Source: Daphnia carinata
Taxonomy: Eukaryota; Arthropoda; Branchiopoda; Diplostraca; Daphniidae
Assembly (NCBI RefSeq): GCF_022539665.2
Contig: NC_081335.1
Span: forward strand, 7,068,001 to 7,132,000
Direction: 5' to 3'
DNA: 64,000 bases
Part shown: positions 34,601 through 45,047 of the stretch, piece after piece
Layout: every line of letters starts with the position of its first letter
Position numbering within the stretch: the first letter of the stretch is position 1
Notes under the pieces: generated by a model
What the model was told of the DNA's origin: nothing
The model's input: only the letters and a program-made list of their open reading frames with translations
The model's database searches: none
Program-made: the position numbers and the translations under genes

Positions 34601-34812
34601 TAGACAAGATGTTACGGCAGGGGGTTATTGAACCTGCGCAAAGCCCCTGGTCATCGCCAATCGTCCTTGTGAAGAAGAAGGATGGGAAATGGCGATTCTG
34701 CATTGATTACAGACGGTTAAATGATGTTACGACGAAGGACGTATATCCACTTCCGCGCATCGACGATGCATTATCGAAGCTGGAGGGAGCGACGCCTGCG
34801 ACTACGGAATAG
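31639..34812 (+). pseudogene. gag-pol: Gypsy gag-protease-RT (5' part), RT truncated
   Basis: One reading frame, broken once by a TAA at 32224. From the ATG near 31639 comes a Glu/Arg-rich N-terminal region, then a retrotransposon gag domain (about 32707-33300: [18 protein letters not shown], then [11 protein letters not shown]). A CCHC knuckle [14 protein letters not shown] lies at 33487-33528, an aspartic protease motif [12 protein letters not shown] near 33710, and early RT motifs near 34640-34790 ([20 protein letters not shown], then [15 protein letters not shown]). The frame ends in a stop at 34812 because the RT core, including the YxDD box, is deleted at about 34792-34797 and RNase H follows directly in another frame. 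It cannot make active reverse transcriptase. The start codon is uncertain, because GTG-rich and ATG-rich options exist between 31528 and 31639. Confidence 0.8.
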
Positions 34813-35160
34813 GCGCAGCGTTGATGCAAGACAGGCACGGGCACGCTATGCCCATTTGATTTGCGAGCCGAGTGTTAAACAAGTCAGAGAGGAACTATTC
34901 AATCACCGAGAAGGAGTGCCTGGCCATTGTATGGGCCATGAAGAAGTTTCGCCCATACATCTGGGGAACGAAGGTGGTGGTTAAGACAGATCATCATGCC
35001 CTGTGCTGGCTGATGACAAAACAGGAGCTGAGTGGCAGACTGGAACGATGGAGTTTGTCGTTGCAAGAGTACGCCATAAGCATCTGCTACAAGAAGAGAA
35101 GTCTCCATGAGGATGCAGATGCCCTGTCGCGTTACCCAATACAGGAGAGGGTGGAGGAAG
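34797..35160 (+). pseudogene. Gypsy RNase H fragment
   Basis: It begins with the family's [11 protein letters not shown] block, followed by [32 protein letters not shown] and [12 protein letters not shown], the standard RNase H and tether sequence of Gypsy pol. It is in a different frame from the RT part before it and from the integrase after it. About 100 residues that normally separate RNase H from the integrase zinc finger are absent, so there is a second deletion near 35160-35175. Confidence 0.8.
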
Positions 35161-35170
35161 GGGGCTCTGC

Positions 35171-35841
35171 GTGCGTCCAGAGAAACGGAAGGAAGCACTG
35201 TCGTGGGTTCATGATGAACCTACGGCGGGGCACCTTGGACAAGCAAGAACTCTGGAGAGGGCTCGGCAGAGGTTTTACTGGCCGAAGATGGATACAGCAG
35301 TTATCCGGTATGTCAAGGCATGCAAAAATTGTCAGACACGGAAGCCGGATCAAGGGAGAAAGAAGGGACTCATGGAGATTACTCAAGTGGGAGGACCCTT
35401 CGAAAGGATCGGGATAGATGTCCTGGGTCCATTCCCGCGATCACGAAGCGGGAATACAAACGTGATCGTTGCCATAGACTACCTTACTAAGTGGGTAGAA
35501 ACAAGGGCCGTACCGGATGCCACGGCTCGGCAAATAGCAAAATTCTTCGTTGAGGAAATCGTGTTGCGGCATGGATTTCCGCGGGAGGTGACGTCCGACC
35601 AAGGGAAGTGTTTTACGGCAGAAGTAACCCGTGAGGTGTTCGCCCTTCTACGACTCTCACATCGGATGACGGTGCCTTACCACCAACAGGCCAATGGTCT
35701 TGTGGAGCGGCAAAACAAGACGCTGGTGACCATGCTGGCGATGTATGTGGACTAAAGTCACGAGGACTGGGACGAGTTCCTCGGCTTTGTCACATTTGCC
35801 TACAACTCGGCGCGCCAGGAGAGCACCAAACATACACCATT
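35171..35841 (+). pseudogene. Gypsy integrase, nonsense-mutated and interrupted
   Basis: It carries an N-terminal zinc-binding pattern ([11 protein letters not shown], then CKNC) and a catalytic core with the D-D-E residues in [17 protein letters not shown] and GLVERQNK. A TAA at 35753-35755 stops it, and the frame would otherwise continue through DWDEFLGFVTFAYN to the CCATT target at 35837-35841, where the BEL element is inserted. The downstream part resumes at 41342. Confidence 0.85.
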
Positions 35842-36354
35842 TGTTCCTATGGATGTGGAACCAGTAAAATAGATTGCTAGACAGCTCGCTCTCTCTCTCT
35901 CTTGCCATAGAGTTTATTCGAGACTGATGAATGATGAGTGATGAACGGTGAGAGTATATACAGAATATGACGATGTACATGAGACGCGTGTGGTACCTGA
36001 GAAGGATCAGCATGGTTAGGAACGATAGGGGAAAAGACAGTAAAGTATAAGTCTACCTGAGAAACCAGAAAGCTTATCGGGTAATTTGTTTAACACACAC
36101 ACACACATGCACAGAGCATACAATACAGATAGCTGAGACCTGCTAGGCTTCGAGAAAGATGGGAAAAGAGTAAAGGGAGTCGCACTCACGACAGTGAAAT
36201 TCTCCAGAAAGAGCAGAGTTACCTAAATGGCATCAAAGAACTAACGCAACATGGTCGAATAACAGACGACATTAATAAAGATGAAAGGAGGGCAATAACG
36301 ACAGGAGGGGTAGGCGTAGGTGCCAGATTAAATTATTGCGATTTCGCGGAAACA
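35842..36354 (-). repeat. BEL element LTR (3' LTR in element orientation)
   Basis: 513 bp, TG...CA. It contains a CT run near 35889 and a CA run near 36096, both of which differ slightly in length or composition from the other LTR. Confidence 0.9.
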
Positions 36355-37316
36355 TCCTCCCCCGAGGCCGGAACGGCTGAGTTAGTTTCAAGCAGGCACA
36401 GTTCTGTAATTCCGCGGCGGAAGACTCCGGACGGAAGTTGAACCTCCACTGATCTCACGCAGCCGTCAGGGCCCGGAAATACTTGGCCGACATGCCCGAT
36501 GCTCCATACACCTCGTTCGAAACCCTTGTTGATTTCCAACACGACGTCTCCAATTTCCAGATTTGGACGGCGAGTTTGCCACTTCTTCCTCTCAGCCAAG
36601 GATTGTAAATAGACGGTCTTCCAAATATCCCAGAATAAGTTGAGGGCGCGTTGCAGATATCGGTAGTGATCTCTTGGCTGTGCATCACTATACAATCCGG
36701 CGGGTGGGTAAGCAGTGGGAGCTCTATTCAGGAAGTCGTTGGGCGTCAACGGGCGGAAGTCGGAAGGATCCGACCTTGAGTAGATCAATGGACGAGTATT
36801 CAAGAGCCCAGCTACCTCGTAGAGTAGAATACGCAGAAGATCTTCTGATGGATAACGAAAATCTCCTTTCTCTTGCTGCAGAGCGTTGTAGAGCGCTCTC
36901 TTTGTAGACTTGACTACAAATATGACTAACACGACTACAATGACTAACATGACTACAAATATACTACGACGATGAATATGGGCTGGTAGAGCTTGCTGCA
37001 CGGCTTGGGTCATACGGGCGCCTAACAATGCGGCGTTCAGCTCAAGTTTCGGCACCGATATGGTCTTTTTTGGGGCAAGCTTATTGGTCGCCTTCACCTG
37101 CCGAATCACCACTTGGCCACTGGAGAAAACACTCCGGACATAAAGGACGGCCGCATACGCCTCTTCCGACGCGTCGCAGAAAGTATGAAGTTCCGACGAC
37201 TCAAGGGTTTCACGATTTGGAAATAAGCAACGGGGCATCGCAACTCGGTTTAGACATTGTAACTCTTTGAACCAGAGAAGCCACCAGCTCGCGTCTTCTT
37301 CACCTACTACGTCCAT
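36333..37316 (-). pseudogene. BEL RNase H start fused to integrase C-terminal part
   Basis: On the - strand, HTFCDASEEAYAAVLYVRSV (RNase H start) and LAPKKTISVPKLEL lead into ARMTQAVQQALPAHIHRR. A strange hydrophobic stretch follows, encoded by the repeated bases at 36907-36965 (VMLVIVVVLVIFVVKSTKRA). Then comes the C-terminal third of BEL integrase (LLNTRPLIYSRSDPSDFRPL, TPNDFLNR, and QTRRPNLEIGDVVLE). The rest of RNase H, the integrase zinc finger and most of the catalytic core, several hundred codons, are missing. The repeat marks the deletion scar. Confidence 0.8.
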
Positions 37317-37990
37317 TGTTGTCCGCTCTGTCCCAGCATTCTGAGACGGATTTTTGCCTTCACGATAATCGGCGACGCGGTGCCCAAGGGGTCGAAAACT
37401 CCGGCTACTCGACTGGCCAGCTCCATCTTGGTGAATTTGACATCGGGCGCTTCGGCAACTTTAAAACCCAAAGTGTCGGAATGAACGTCCCAGAAAACCC
37501 CTAGGACCTTTTCCTCACAATTGCTCCCCAACTGATGAATATTTGATGAACTCAGTCCGGTGCTGACGGTCATCTGCTGCAGGAAGTCGGGCGAGTTGGA
37601 CACCCAACGTTGTAGGTTCAAATCCGCGTCCGCTAGCATTTTTCTCACGGCGGATGCTTCTTGTACAGCTTCTTGAACGGTTGGCGCGGAGCTCAGATAA
37701 TCATCCACGTACATCCGTTCTCGAACAGCAACGGCCATCTTTTCCTCTACTCCAGCGTCTTCTGCAATCCGCTGGATCGTATGAATGGCTACAAACGGGG
37801 AATAACTTGCTCCGAAAGGCAACCTATCCATCTTGTACGTCACCATGTTGCCAGATGATTTCTGTCTCCATAAGAAACAGAAAAATCTCGCATCTTCCGC
37901 AGATAGACGAAGGCGACTAAACATCGCCTCAATGTCTGAAGCCCAGGCACACTCTTCCTGCCGGAAACGGGTGATAACGGCCGCCAGCGC
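37307..37990 (-). pseudogene. BEL reverse transcriptase core
   Basis: The - strand frame has FSRLRLSAEDARFFCFLWR, DRLPFGASYSPFVAIHTI and the catalytic box YVDDYLSSAP, then LQRWVSNSPDFL. These are the conserved RT motifs of BEL/Pao. It is one frame off the upstream gag-protease-RT frame; the break lies near 38010-38040 in a short purine run. It overlaps the RNase H/integrase frame by 10 bases at its end. Confidence 0.85.
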
Positions 37991-38010
37991 TGGTTGCAGT
38001 GCTGGTCCTC

Positions 38011-40656
38011 CTATGATGGCGTCGTTGAGAGCTTTCCCTCTGAAGGGGCGGCAGCATCGAACACAACTCTCAGCTTCGTCCCTTTATAAACGCCGTGGTG
38101 GGCGAGAAAATATTTCGCGTCAGCCGGATCCTCCACACGGGATGCGTACCCTTGGTCCAGGGTCTTCTGCATGGCGGCCTCATAGTCCCGTTCGAGTTCC
38201 GGCTGATGTTGAAATCTCCTCAGTAGACTCTGGAAACGATTGACGGCCATGGCTCTATTGTTCGGGAGGTCCGGTTCCCCCTCTCTCCAAATGATAGGAA
38301 CCTCGTAACCGACGGCTAATTTTCGTGTCTTCCCCTTCACGAGCGCCATAGCTCTCTGATTATCGGGAGATAGACAGCCTTGCTTGAATTCCGTTCCGAA
38401 CGCCTCCGTGTCGCAGAAGCGACGCATCTCAGAAGTCAACCGGTCTAATTGGGTCCGGCCGGCAATAATGAAACTGCGCACTGCCAGGGCATGAGCCTCT
38501 CCGTTGGTAACGCCTCGAATAATCCATCCGAGACGAGTCCTGGACGCGATCGGCTCGTAATCTTCACCTTCTCTCGACTCTCGGGCGGCAAGTAGGTGTA
38601 GATGGTCCGTCCCGATGAGGATGTCAACCTTGCCTCTTACCTCTCCTACTGGCAGATCTCGTAAATGTGGCCACCGCATTTTCTCTTTGCTCCAGTCGGT
38701 TGTCGGAGCTGGACTTGCCACCTTCCTCATGGTAGACCCCTCGAGAGTGATGATCTCGCCGGATTCGGCACGTAACTGGAAGTGTATAAGCTCGGATGGG
38801 TAACGTGTCACCACGCCACCAGCACCATCTACGGTAAGGACCTGCGGAGAGCCTCTGATTTTGAGTGATGTGGCAAAGGCGCTGCGCACCAGGGTAGTGT
38901 CGCTCCCCTCATCGGTGAAGATGTTGGCCCAGCACCAACCCCCGTCGCTTCCTTGTACCTGCAGTCGCAGCATGCCCAGCGCAACTCGATGTTCTTTCTC
39001 CGCTCGGGCCGTAGATGGATGAACGGTCTTAACCGGCAACTTCTCTGAATCGTGTAGTAAAGGGTGGTGGGTGTAGCGACAATCGGTGTGTTTGCATGGA
39101 CGGCTTGTTGGACATTCACGGACAGAATGCTTGCAGCTAAAACAGTTGAAGCAAAGTCGTCGTCTCATGCAAAACTGAATCTTCTCGCCAATGGGAAGTG
39201 CCTTGAAGTCCTCACTATCAGACAGCCGATGCCCCTTCTCGCACTTGAAGCAATAAGGTTTATTAGACTGCATGCCGATACCTCCTTCATGAGTTTTTGA
39301 TGACGCCTGGTGGATTCTCGTTCGCCGCGGGTTGAATCCTTTGTTCATCGGAGCGGAGAAATTAGCTTGACTGGCAGCGATACTATATGCGTTTTGGTAG
39401 GCTGATGCTCTCGAACAGAGCCAGGTTCCAAAATCGTTCAGACTCCGTCGCTCCAGGCGGCCGTGTCGCTCTTCGTTCCAAGCGAGTCTGTCTTGAAGGT
39501 TCAATTTCAGGCATATTTTCTCTATCACGTCGGCGGTGGACATCTCCCCAATTCGGCTAAGATCGAACAGATGGGAGCGAACTCTTTCGGCAAATCTTTT
39601 GAATGCTCCGGCTTCACCTTTAAGTTCCAGTCGGTCGAGAGCCTGAAGATGGGCCGCTCTCATGACGTCGCGACGCCCATAAGTCTCTTTCAAACGCACC
39701 AACGCTTGAATATAGGCCGTCTCGCCACCGCCTAAACCATACACCACGTCAAGACATTCGTTTTCCAGATATAGCTTCAGGAGGGCCAATTTTTCCCCTG
39801 GCGACTTTGGAGTGTCGTGTACCAAGGCCCGGAAGAGGTCAATCAATTCGAACCACTCCAAAGATTTCCCTTGATAGGACGCGAGTTCCGCCGAGACAGC
39901 AGAACGGGCAGAAAGGTTGTTGGAGACCGGGGGTAGCAGACCGGCGCTGTATTGGTCAATCCAATCGTCAGGTGTTTCTTGTTTGTTGTTGATGCGCCGT
40001 TGCTGCGCAAGCCATTCATTCACCAGAGGATCTGCGTTAGCCACTTGCTGGCTGACGGAAGAAAACTGATCCGGATCCGTTGGTCGACCGGTCAACTGCC
40101 TTAAGGCCGCCTGGGCCGAATGGCACTCCTCCCGAACATGGTTGGCGCGTTCTCGAGCTTCATCACATCTCCTTTGGGCGATGGTCAGCTCTTCTAGACG
40201 GGCCTGCTCTCTACGTTGAATCTCAGACGGTGGGACAGTAGGGGCTACCGGAACGTTGTCGACGAAGTCAATCCCAGACGCAGCTTCACCTTCTCTGCTA
40301 GTCAAGTAGGCCTTGGCTGCTTCGGTGATCTCTCCGGCTCGAGTTACGTGCGTGAGGTGGAGGTTATCTTGACGTTCTGCCTCTTCGTCGTCCTCCAGAG
40401 CCGACAAATGTTCCGTCTGTAGAAGGGACGCTCTGAGCAGAAGCTCATCACAGTGACGAAGTAGGCCCAGTATTGCTCCTCTTGAGCCTCTACTAGTTAT
40501 CAGAGTCACTATTCTTCTCCCCGTCGTAGTGATTTGTCGACGGAGTGTCCTCCTCTTTAAGTTTTGCTTCTCTCGCCCGTGCTTCCGTCCGATTAGTTGT
40601 AGACGCAGCGTCCTCTTCTTCAAGTCTTGAAGCCTCTTCCAGTGGTTGTTGAACAA
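38011..40656 (-). pseudogene. BEL gag-protease-RT N-terminal part
   Basis: 881 codons on the - strand. Residues about 20-200 are basic and helical. DUF1759 gag spans roughly 225-410 (FELIDLFRALVHDTPKSPGE, then KETYGRRDVMRAAHLQAL). Zinc-binding cysteines run from YCFKCEKGHRL to CFNCFSCKHSVREC and CKHTDCRYTH (about 468-530). A DUF1758 aspartic protease lies near 575-690 (IFTDEGSDTTLV, then DILIGTDHLHLL). The RT N-terminus (YFLAHHGVYKGTKLRVVFDA) ends at about 870. The frame closes 10 codons later because of a one-base break; RT continues in the next frame at 37990. Apart from that it is open throughout, which fits a young insertion. Confidence 0.85.
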
Positions 40657-40812
40657 CTCGGTCGGTCATGGTGTAAGTTCCCGGCTGTCTGACGACGAGA
40701 TGTAGGCTTGTGTGGTTGTAGAGGATTTAGAAGACTTGGCCAACAAGGATTGCTGGGCATTAACTGATCACAGAGGCCTGGAATGAGTGTGGCCAACAAA
40801 GGGTTGTTGACT

Positions 40813-40829
40813 CCGGTTCGAAGGACCAA
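40813..40829 (-). promoter_or_regulatory. BEL primer-binding site
   Basis: Next to the 5' LTR (40831-41340, - strand) the element reads TGGTCCTTCGAACCGGA. Its complement on the + strand, TCCGGTTCGAAGGACCA, has the T-loop core GGTTCGA and a terminal CCA, so it is the 3' end of a tRNA. The amino-acid identity was not assigned. Confidence 0.75.
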
Positions 40830-40830
40830 A

Positions 40831-41340
40831 TGTTTCTATGGATGTGGAACCAGTAAAATAGATTGCTAGACAGCTCGCCCTCTCTCTCTTGCCATAGAGT
40901 TTATTCGAGACTGATGAATGATGAGTGATGAACGGTGAGAGTATATACAGAATATGACGATGTACATGAGACGCGTGTGGTACCTGAGAAGGATCAGCAT
41001 GGTTAGGAACGATAGGGGAAAAGACAGTAAAGTATAAGTCTACCTGAGAAACCAGAAAGCTTATCGGGTAATTCGTTTAACACACAGACACACATGCACA
41101 GAGCATACAATACAGATAGCTGAGCCTGCTAGGCTTCGAGAAAGATGGGAAAAGAGTAAAGGGAGTCGCACTCACGACAGTGAAATTCTCCAGAAAGAGC
41201 AGAGTTACCTAAATGGCATCAAAGAACTAACGCAACATGGTCGAATAACAGACGACATTAATAAAGATGAAAGGAGGGGAATAACGACAGGAGGGGTAGG
41301 CGTAGGTGCCAGATTAAATTATTGCGATTTCGCGGAAACA
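40831..41340 (-). repeat. BEL element LTR (5' LTR in element orientation)
   Basis: 510 bp, TGTTTCTATGG ... GCGGAAACA. It differs from its partner by only a handful of changes visible by eye, which implies a recent insertion. Confidence 0.9.
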
Positions 41341-41341
41341 C

Positions 41342-42012
41342 CATTTATGCTGGTGTATGGACGGGAAGCAGTGATTCCGACGGACCTGCTAGCGGCGACA
41401 GGCCCGAGTCAATCCAAGCTTGTTGATGCAGAGGATCTGGTGAAGGCAATGGCGAGCTTGAGGGAGGACGTGAGGGATAGACTGTCCCTGGTGCAGCAGC
41501 GCCAGAAGACGCAGTACGATACCAGAGTCAGTGAGACACCGGTATACGAACCTGGTGACCTGGTATTAGTCTTCCGGCCGCAGAGGAAGAAAGGGCTAGC
41601 GGAAAAATTACTGCACCAGTACGTGGGCCCATTCAAGGTGGTCAGGCAGATTACTGATTTAAACTACGAGCTTCGAAAGCCTTGTGGGAAGAGGACCATT
41701 GTGGTCCATGTTTCGCAAATGAAGAAGTTTGTTGTGGAGTCGGAGGACGAATTCGATGGCGTGGTGGAAGCTGAGGAAGTGACGCGTACTGACAATCCTG
41801 AAGGAACGCCAGAGGACGACACCACGGCAGTGACCGAGGAACCCAGGGCAATGGTGGAACCTGAGGGGGTGGCGCGTGCGGGCACAGATCCTGAGACATC
41901 GCTGGAAAGCGATACTGCTGCGGTGGCTAGTCAACCCAAGGCGAAAGGCGCAAGGGGGAAGGGGGAAGGCGAAACGCCGACCGCGGGGAGTAATAGAGGA
42001 GGAAGATTGTAG
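41342..42012 (+). pseudogene. Gypsy integrase C-terminal GPY/F region
   Basis: This is the continuation of the interrupted integrase: LVYGREAVIPTDLL, then YDTRVSETPVYEPGDLVLVF, KLLHQYVGPFKVVRQITDL and VVHVSQMKKF. These match the C-terminal GPY/F module that ends Gypsy integrases. An acidic Glu/Thr/Pro-rich tail follows to the stop at 42012. It overlaps the start of the env frame. Confidence 0.85.
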
Positions 42013-42112
42013 TGGAGGTCTACAAGTGGAAGAGGAGCCAAGGCCTGGGTTGCAAGAGGAGGTGGAACCGCAACCAGGTCGTCCGACCCGACAAAGAAGG
42101 GCACCAGGATGG

Positions 42113-44025
42113 ATGAAGAACATGCTGCTTTCATCAGCGATCTGTACCATTGGACAGATGATCCAAGCGCATGAAATGAAAGGAAAGTTCGTGGTGACAG
42201 TAGGAGCGGTGTTTCACCCGGAGGGAACCCTGGCGCTAGGCGATTCTGAATGGATCGTCATTTACGATGTACCAACCAAACGGGCGGAGCAGGTGATCAA
42301 GCGTGTCATCAACTGGGTGGACGAAATGCTTCGAGCATTTGACAAGGTCGCGACGGCAAATTTCCCAATGGAAGTAAAGCCATTCTTGGAGGGACCTGCG
42401 CTCGATTTGGTAGAAATAAGTCCAGAGCGGAGCGTCGGCGGCAGGAGTTCAGGGAGCTGGAGAGAGCCCTGAAAGGTGATGGAACCCGGAGGAAACGCGG
42501 GATGTTCGACGCTGGAGGCAAATTACTTAGCTGGTTATTTGGGACCGCTACCACCCAAGAGCTAGAGTCGGTGCATTCAAGGCTCGAATCTTTCGACAAG
42601 AAGGGCCTGGAAGTAGTGCACCTTCTTCAGGAGCAAGCGACACTCCTGAATGTCACGCTGGGACACCTGGTGGAACATGAAGCAGAAATTAACAGCTTGA
42701 TGGCGGCGTCGGGACAGATGCGCCGCGAACAAGCTCAACTGAGAAAGGCCTTCAACGAGAGCTGGATACACCCGGCGAGGGAATTGCTTTATCTCCAAAA
42801 AGTCGCGAGGTCGATTGAGAAAGCTAACCGCGCACCGGACTGGACGGCGGAAGTCCTGCACGGCTGGCAGACGGGGCTGGCGGAGGCAGCAGTAGGGAAG
42901 CTGTCACCCCTGATGTGCCCCCCCCCCGAATGTACTGAATCAAGCGTTGGAGTCGGTTCGACAGGCGTTGCCACAAGGATGGGGGCTGACACCGGCCCTT
43001 CAAGGGGGTAATGGCTGGAGGGCTTACCAAGAAGCTAGGGTGGAGACGGCACTGGCAAACGGCAACATCCGGTTGTTTATTCATTTACCGGTATTCGAAT
43101 TTAATTACGCTTTGCAGATTTACAGTGTTTTCCCGATGCCAGTGGCCACCAGTAAAGGGAAATCGATGTCCCACTCCTACGCTGGATTGGCTCCGTATCT
43201 GGGGGTGTCGCCGGATCGTCAACTGTTTGTGGAGTTCAACGCTGATGAAGCGCGGAAATGTGCGCCGTTCATGGGCAGTGTGTGCCCTTTCTTAAAGCCC
43301 ATTGACCGGAAAGGAAGAATGAAGAGCTGTACGGCGGCCGTGTTTCTTCAGGAGCAGGGAGCCATTCAAAAGAATTGTCGTTTGGACAGTAAAAAGTGGG
43401 CCGGCATAGATCTGTTTTATGTCGGAGGACGAAAGTGGGGCTACGCGGGGAAGGACGATGTGACTATAGTGCTCCAGTGCCCTGTTAAAAGGATCGGCGG
43501 AATAGGTTTGCCGCAAGTTCTGCCAGCAGCAGGTGTGATAAAAATCCCAAGACTTTGTTCGGCAACCTCAGATGACTGGGTTCTGCAAGCGAGCTTCCGA
43601 CAGATGCTGCCAATGAATGTCACAAGTGTCATTGACGAAGAAGCGGTCGGGATGCTGAGCAGCTTGCTGGTGCCGGTGATGGAGCAACCGCAACCAGCCG
43701 AAAAGAGCCCAATAATGGAGGATTAGCGCTTCGCCCACCAACGCGTATAGACATAGCAGGGGCGACTTCGCATCTGAAAGCGGTCGAAGGCCTTCGCCGA
43801 CAACGGGAAGAAGAGGAGAACGTTAAGCGGCAACCATTTGAAAGGGTTATTGGATTTCTGTTTCCAGTACCTCTTATTGTGTATCTGATGTTTGAATATC
43901 GGAGGTTGAGGAACCATGTCGATATCCTGTTATTGGCTCGCGTCACTGAAGTGCGAGAGCCCAAAAACGGGGACAAATCCGATTCTAGCACGGTGGCGGG
44001 AACCTCGTCACCGAACAGGCAATAG
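42113..44025 (+). pseudogene. env: Gypsy env, F-protein-like, with several frame breaks
   Basis: Candidate start 42113, with a signal-peptide-like MKNMLLSSAICTIGQMIQAH. A basic cleavage motif (R-K-R-G) at about 42493 is followed by a glycine-rich hydrophobic stretch (MFDAGGKLLSWLFGTAT) and then heptad-like helices. This is the layout of the class I fusion subunit of errantivirus and baculovirus F proteins. Later parts carry Cys-rich segments (42947-43726), and a hydrophobic membrane segment lies near 43843-43880 with a short tail. The reading frame changes near 42450, at a run of ten C (42918-42927), and again after 43726. It is therefore a broken old copy; no repaired version is given. Confidence 0.65.
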
Positions 44026-44160
44026 CCCTATTAAATGTAGGCGCTTTGGCCAGCTGAATGTTGGCCAAACCAGCAGAAGTTAAATGTGTAGTTTTGTACC
44101 CTTTCCTTTATGGGGTTGTCAACATTTCAGGCGCCCCGTGCTTTTAGGTAGGAGGGGGGA

Positions 44161-44468
44161 TGTAGCGCCAATGGACTTTGTCGCCTATCGCGCGATGATA
44201 GGCGATCCGCAAGTCAACCATTGGCTAGCATTTGTCGCTCTGACCGGATGTCGGGAGCTTTAAAGCCCCGACATCCGAAAGACTCTGACAAGTCAGTTCA
44301 GATCTGTTTTTAGCAGTTCAGTTCAAGTAGTTCGGTTAGCCGTCGAGTAGTCGAGTTAGTGGAGTTGTTGTGTAGCAGTCTATCTGTAACCTGTCGTCTT
44401 GTGTGTTTTGGTGTACTGCATCTTGTCTACGTGTTAATACAATACCTTAACCCAGTGAAGCTGTTACA
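44161..44468 (+). repeat. Gypsy element 3' LTR
   Basis: TGTAGCGCCAATGG ... GAAGCTGTTACA, 308 bp, preceded by the polypurine tract AGGTAGGAGGGGGGA and followed by ATAC. The 11 bp 'catccgaaaga'-type stretch near 44270 is absent from the left LTR. Confidence 0.9.
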
Positions 44469-44699
44469 ATACAAAGAATTTTAATCTTTCATTTTTAAGC
44501 TATTTTATAACTTTCTGTAGTAACTAAATGTTATTTAATGAATGTCGGTAGTTTTCTGAATTAGGTTCAGAACACCGTTAGTAATCCAAAGAACGGTTAA
44601 TAATATGGAGATAAATTGTCCAGCTTTACATCACAATTGTTGTTAATGTCGGTAATTTAATTTTTAAAATTTAATTTCTTTAAACAACATCGTAAATAA

Positions 44700-44790
44700 A
44701 AATACAAATATTTTGGCAGACGATAAGTGTCAGCCGCCCAGCAGACGATAAGTGTCAGCCACCCGCCAGACGATATGTGTTGATGTGTAT
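44700..44790 (+). repeat. Small tandem repeat, CAGACGATAAGTGTCAGCC
   Basis: CAGACGATAAGTGTCAGCC occurs twice and a third, shorter form follows (CAGACGATATGTGT), within 44718-44782. It lies inside the pogo-like element between its right arm and the transposase gene. Between 44790 and 45047 nothing else is recognised. Confidence 0.6.
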
Positions 44791-45047
44791 TATTTACTTT
44801 TAAGTAACTGGAATAGGAAAACAAAGTATGTAAATTTTTTCAAAACAATTGGAGGAACTTTAACAGTAAAGTCTTGTTTATTGGGGCATCCGTGACATCA
44901 GACAACTTCTGAATTGGTATTCGGCATAGTGACTAGAATAGAAGCAATGCAACAATTGAGACGAAGAACTGACATGTCTACGTAAACGTTACACAATCAA
45001 CGTAATAGTGTAAATGACAAGTTAACATGACTTTTACTTACATGCAG

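Larger units (their letters stand above)
35842..41340 (-). mobile_element. BEL/Pao LTR retrotransposon, internally deleted
   Basis: LTRs lie at 35842-36354 and 40831-41340, very similar (TGTTC/TCTATGGATGTGG ... GATTTCGCGGAAACA), flanked by CCATT on both sides. Genes run on the - strand: gag (DUF1759), zinc knuckles, protease (DUF1758), RT, RNase H start and integrase end. It sits in the integrase gene of the Gypsy element, so it is the youngest of the three nested elements. A frameshift in RT and a large deletion in RNase H/integrase make it non-autonomous. Confidence 0.92.
31114..44468 (+). mobile_element. Env-bearing Gypsy LTR retrotransposon, defective, split by a BEL element
   Basis: Flanked by the 4 bp duplication ATAC (31110-31113 and 44469-44472). 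LTRs lie at 31167-31463 and 44161-44468, nearly identical apart from a few substitutions and an 11 bp stretch present only in the right one. Order: gag, protease, partial RT, RNase H, integrase, GPY/F region, env. Gene order and TG...CA LTRs are those of Metaviridae with env (errantivirus-like). Defects: an in-frame stop in gag, loss of the RT core, loss of a piece between RNase H and integrase, a stop in integrase, the BEL insertion, and frame breaks in env. It is visibly richer in GC than the flanking DNA. Confidence 0.9.

Noticed and set aside
36090-36115. CA microsatellite
   Set aside because: It is part of the BEL LTR, present in both LTRs with small differences; not an independent feature.
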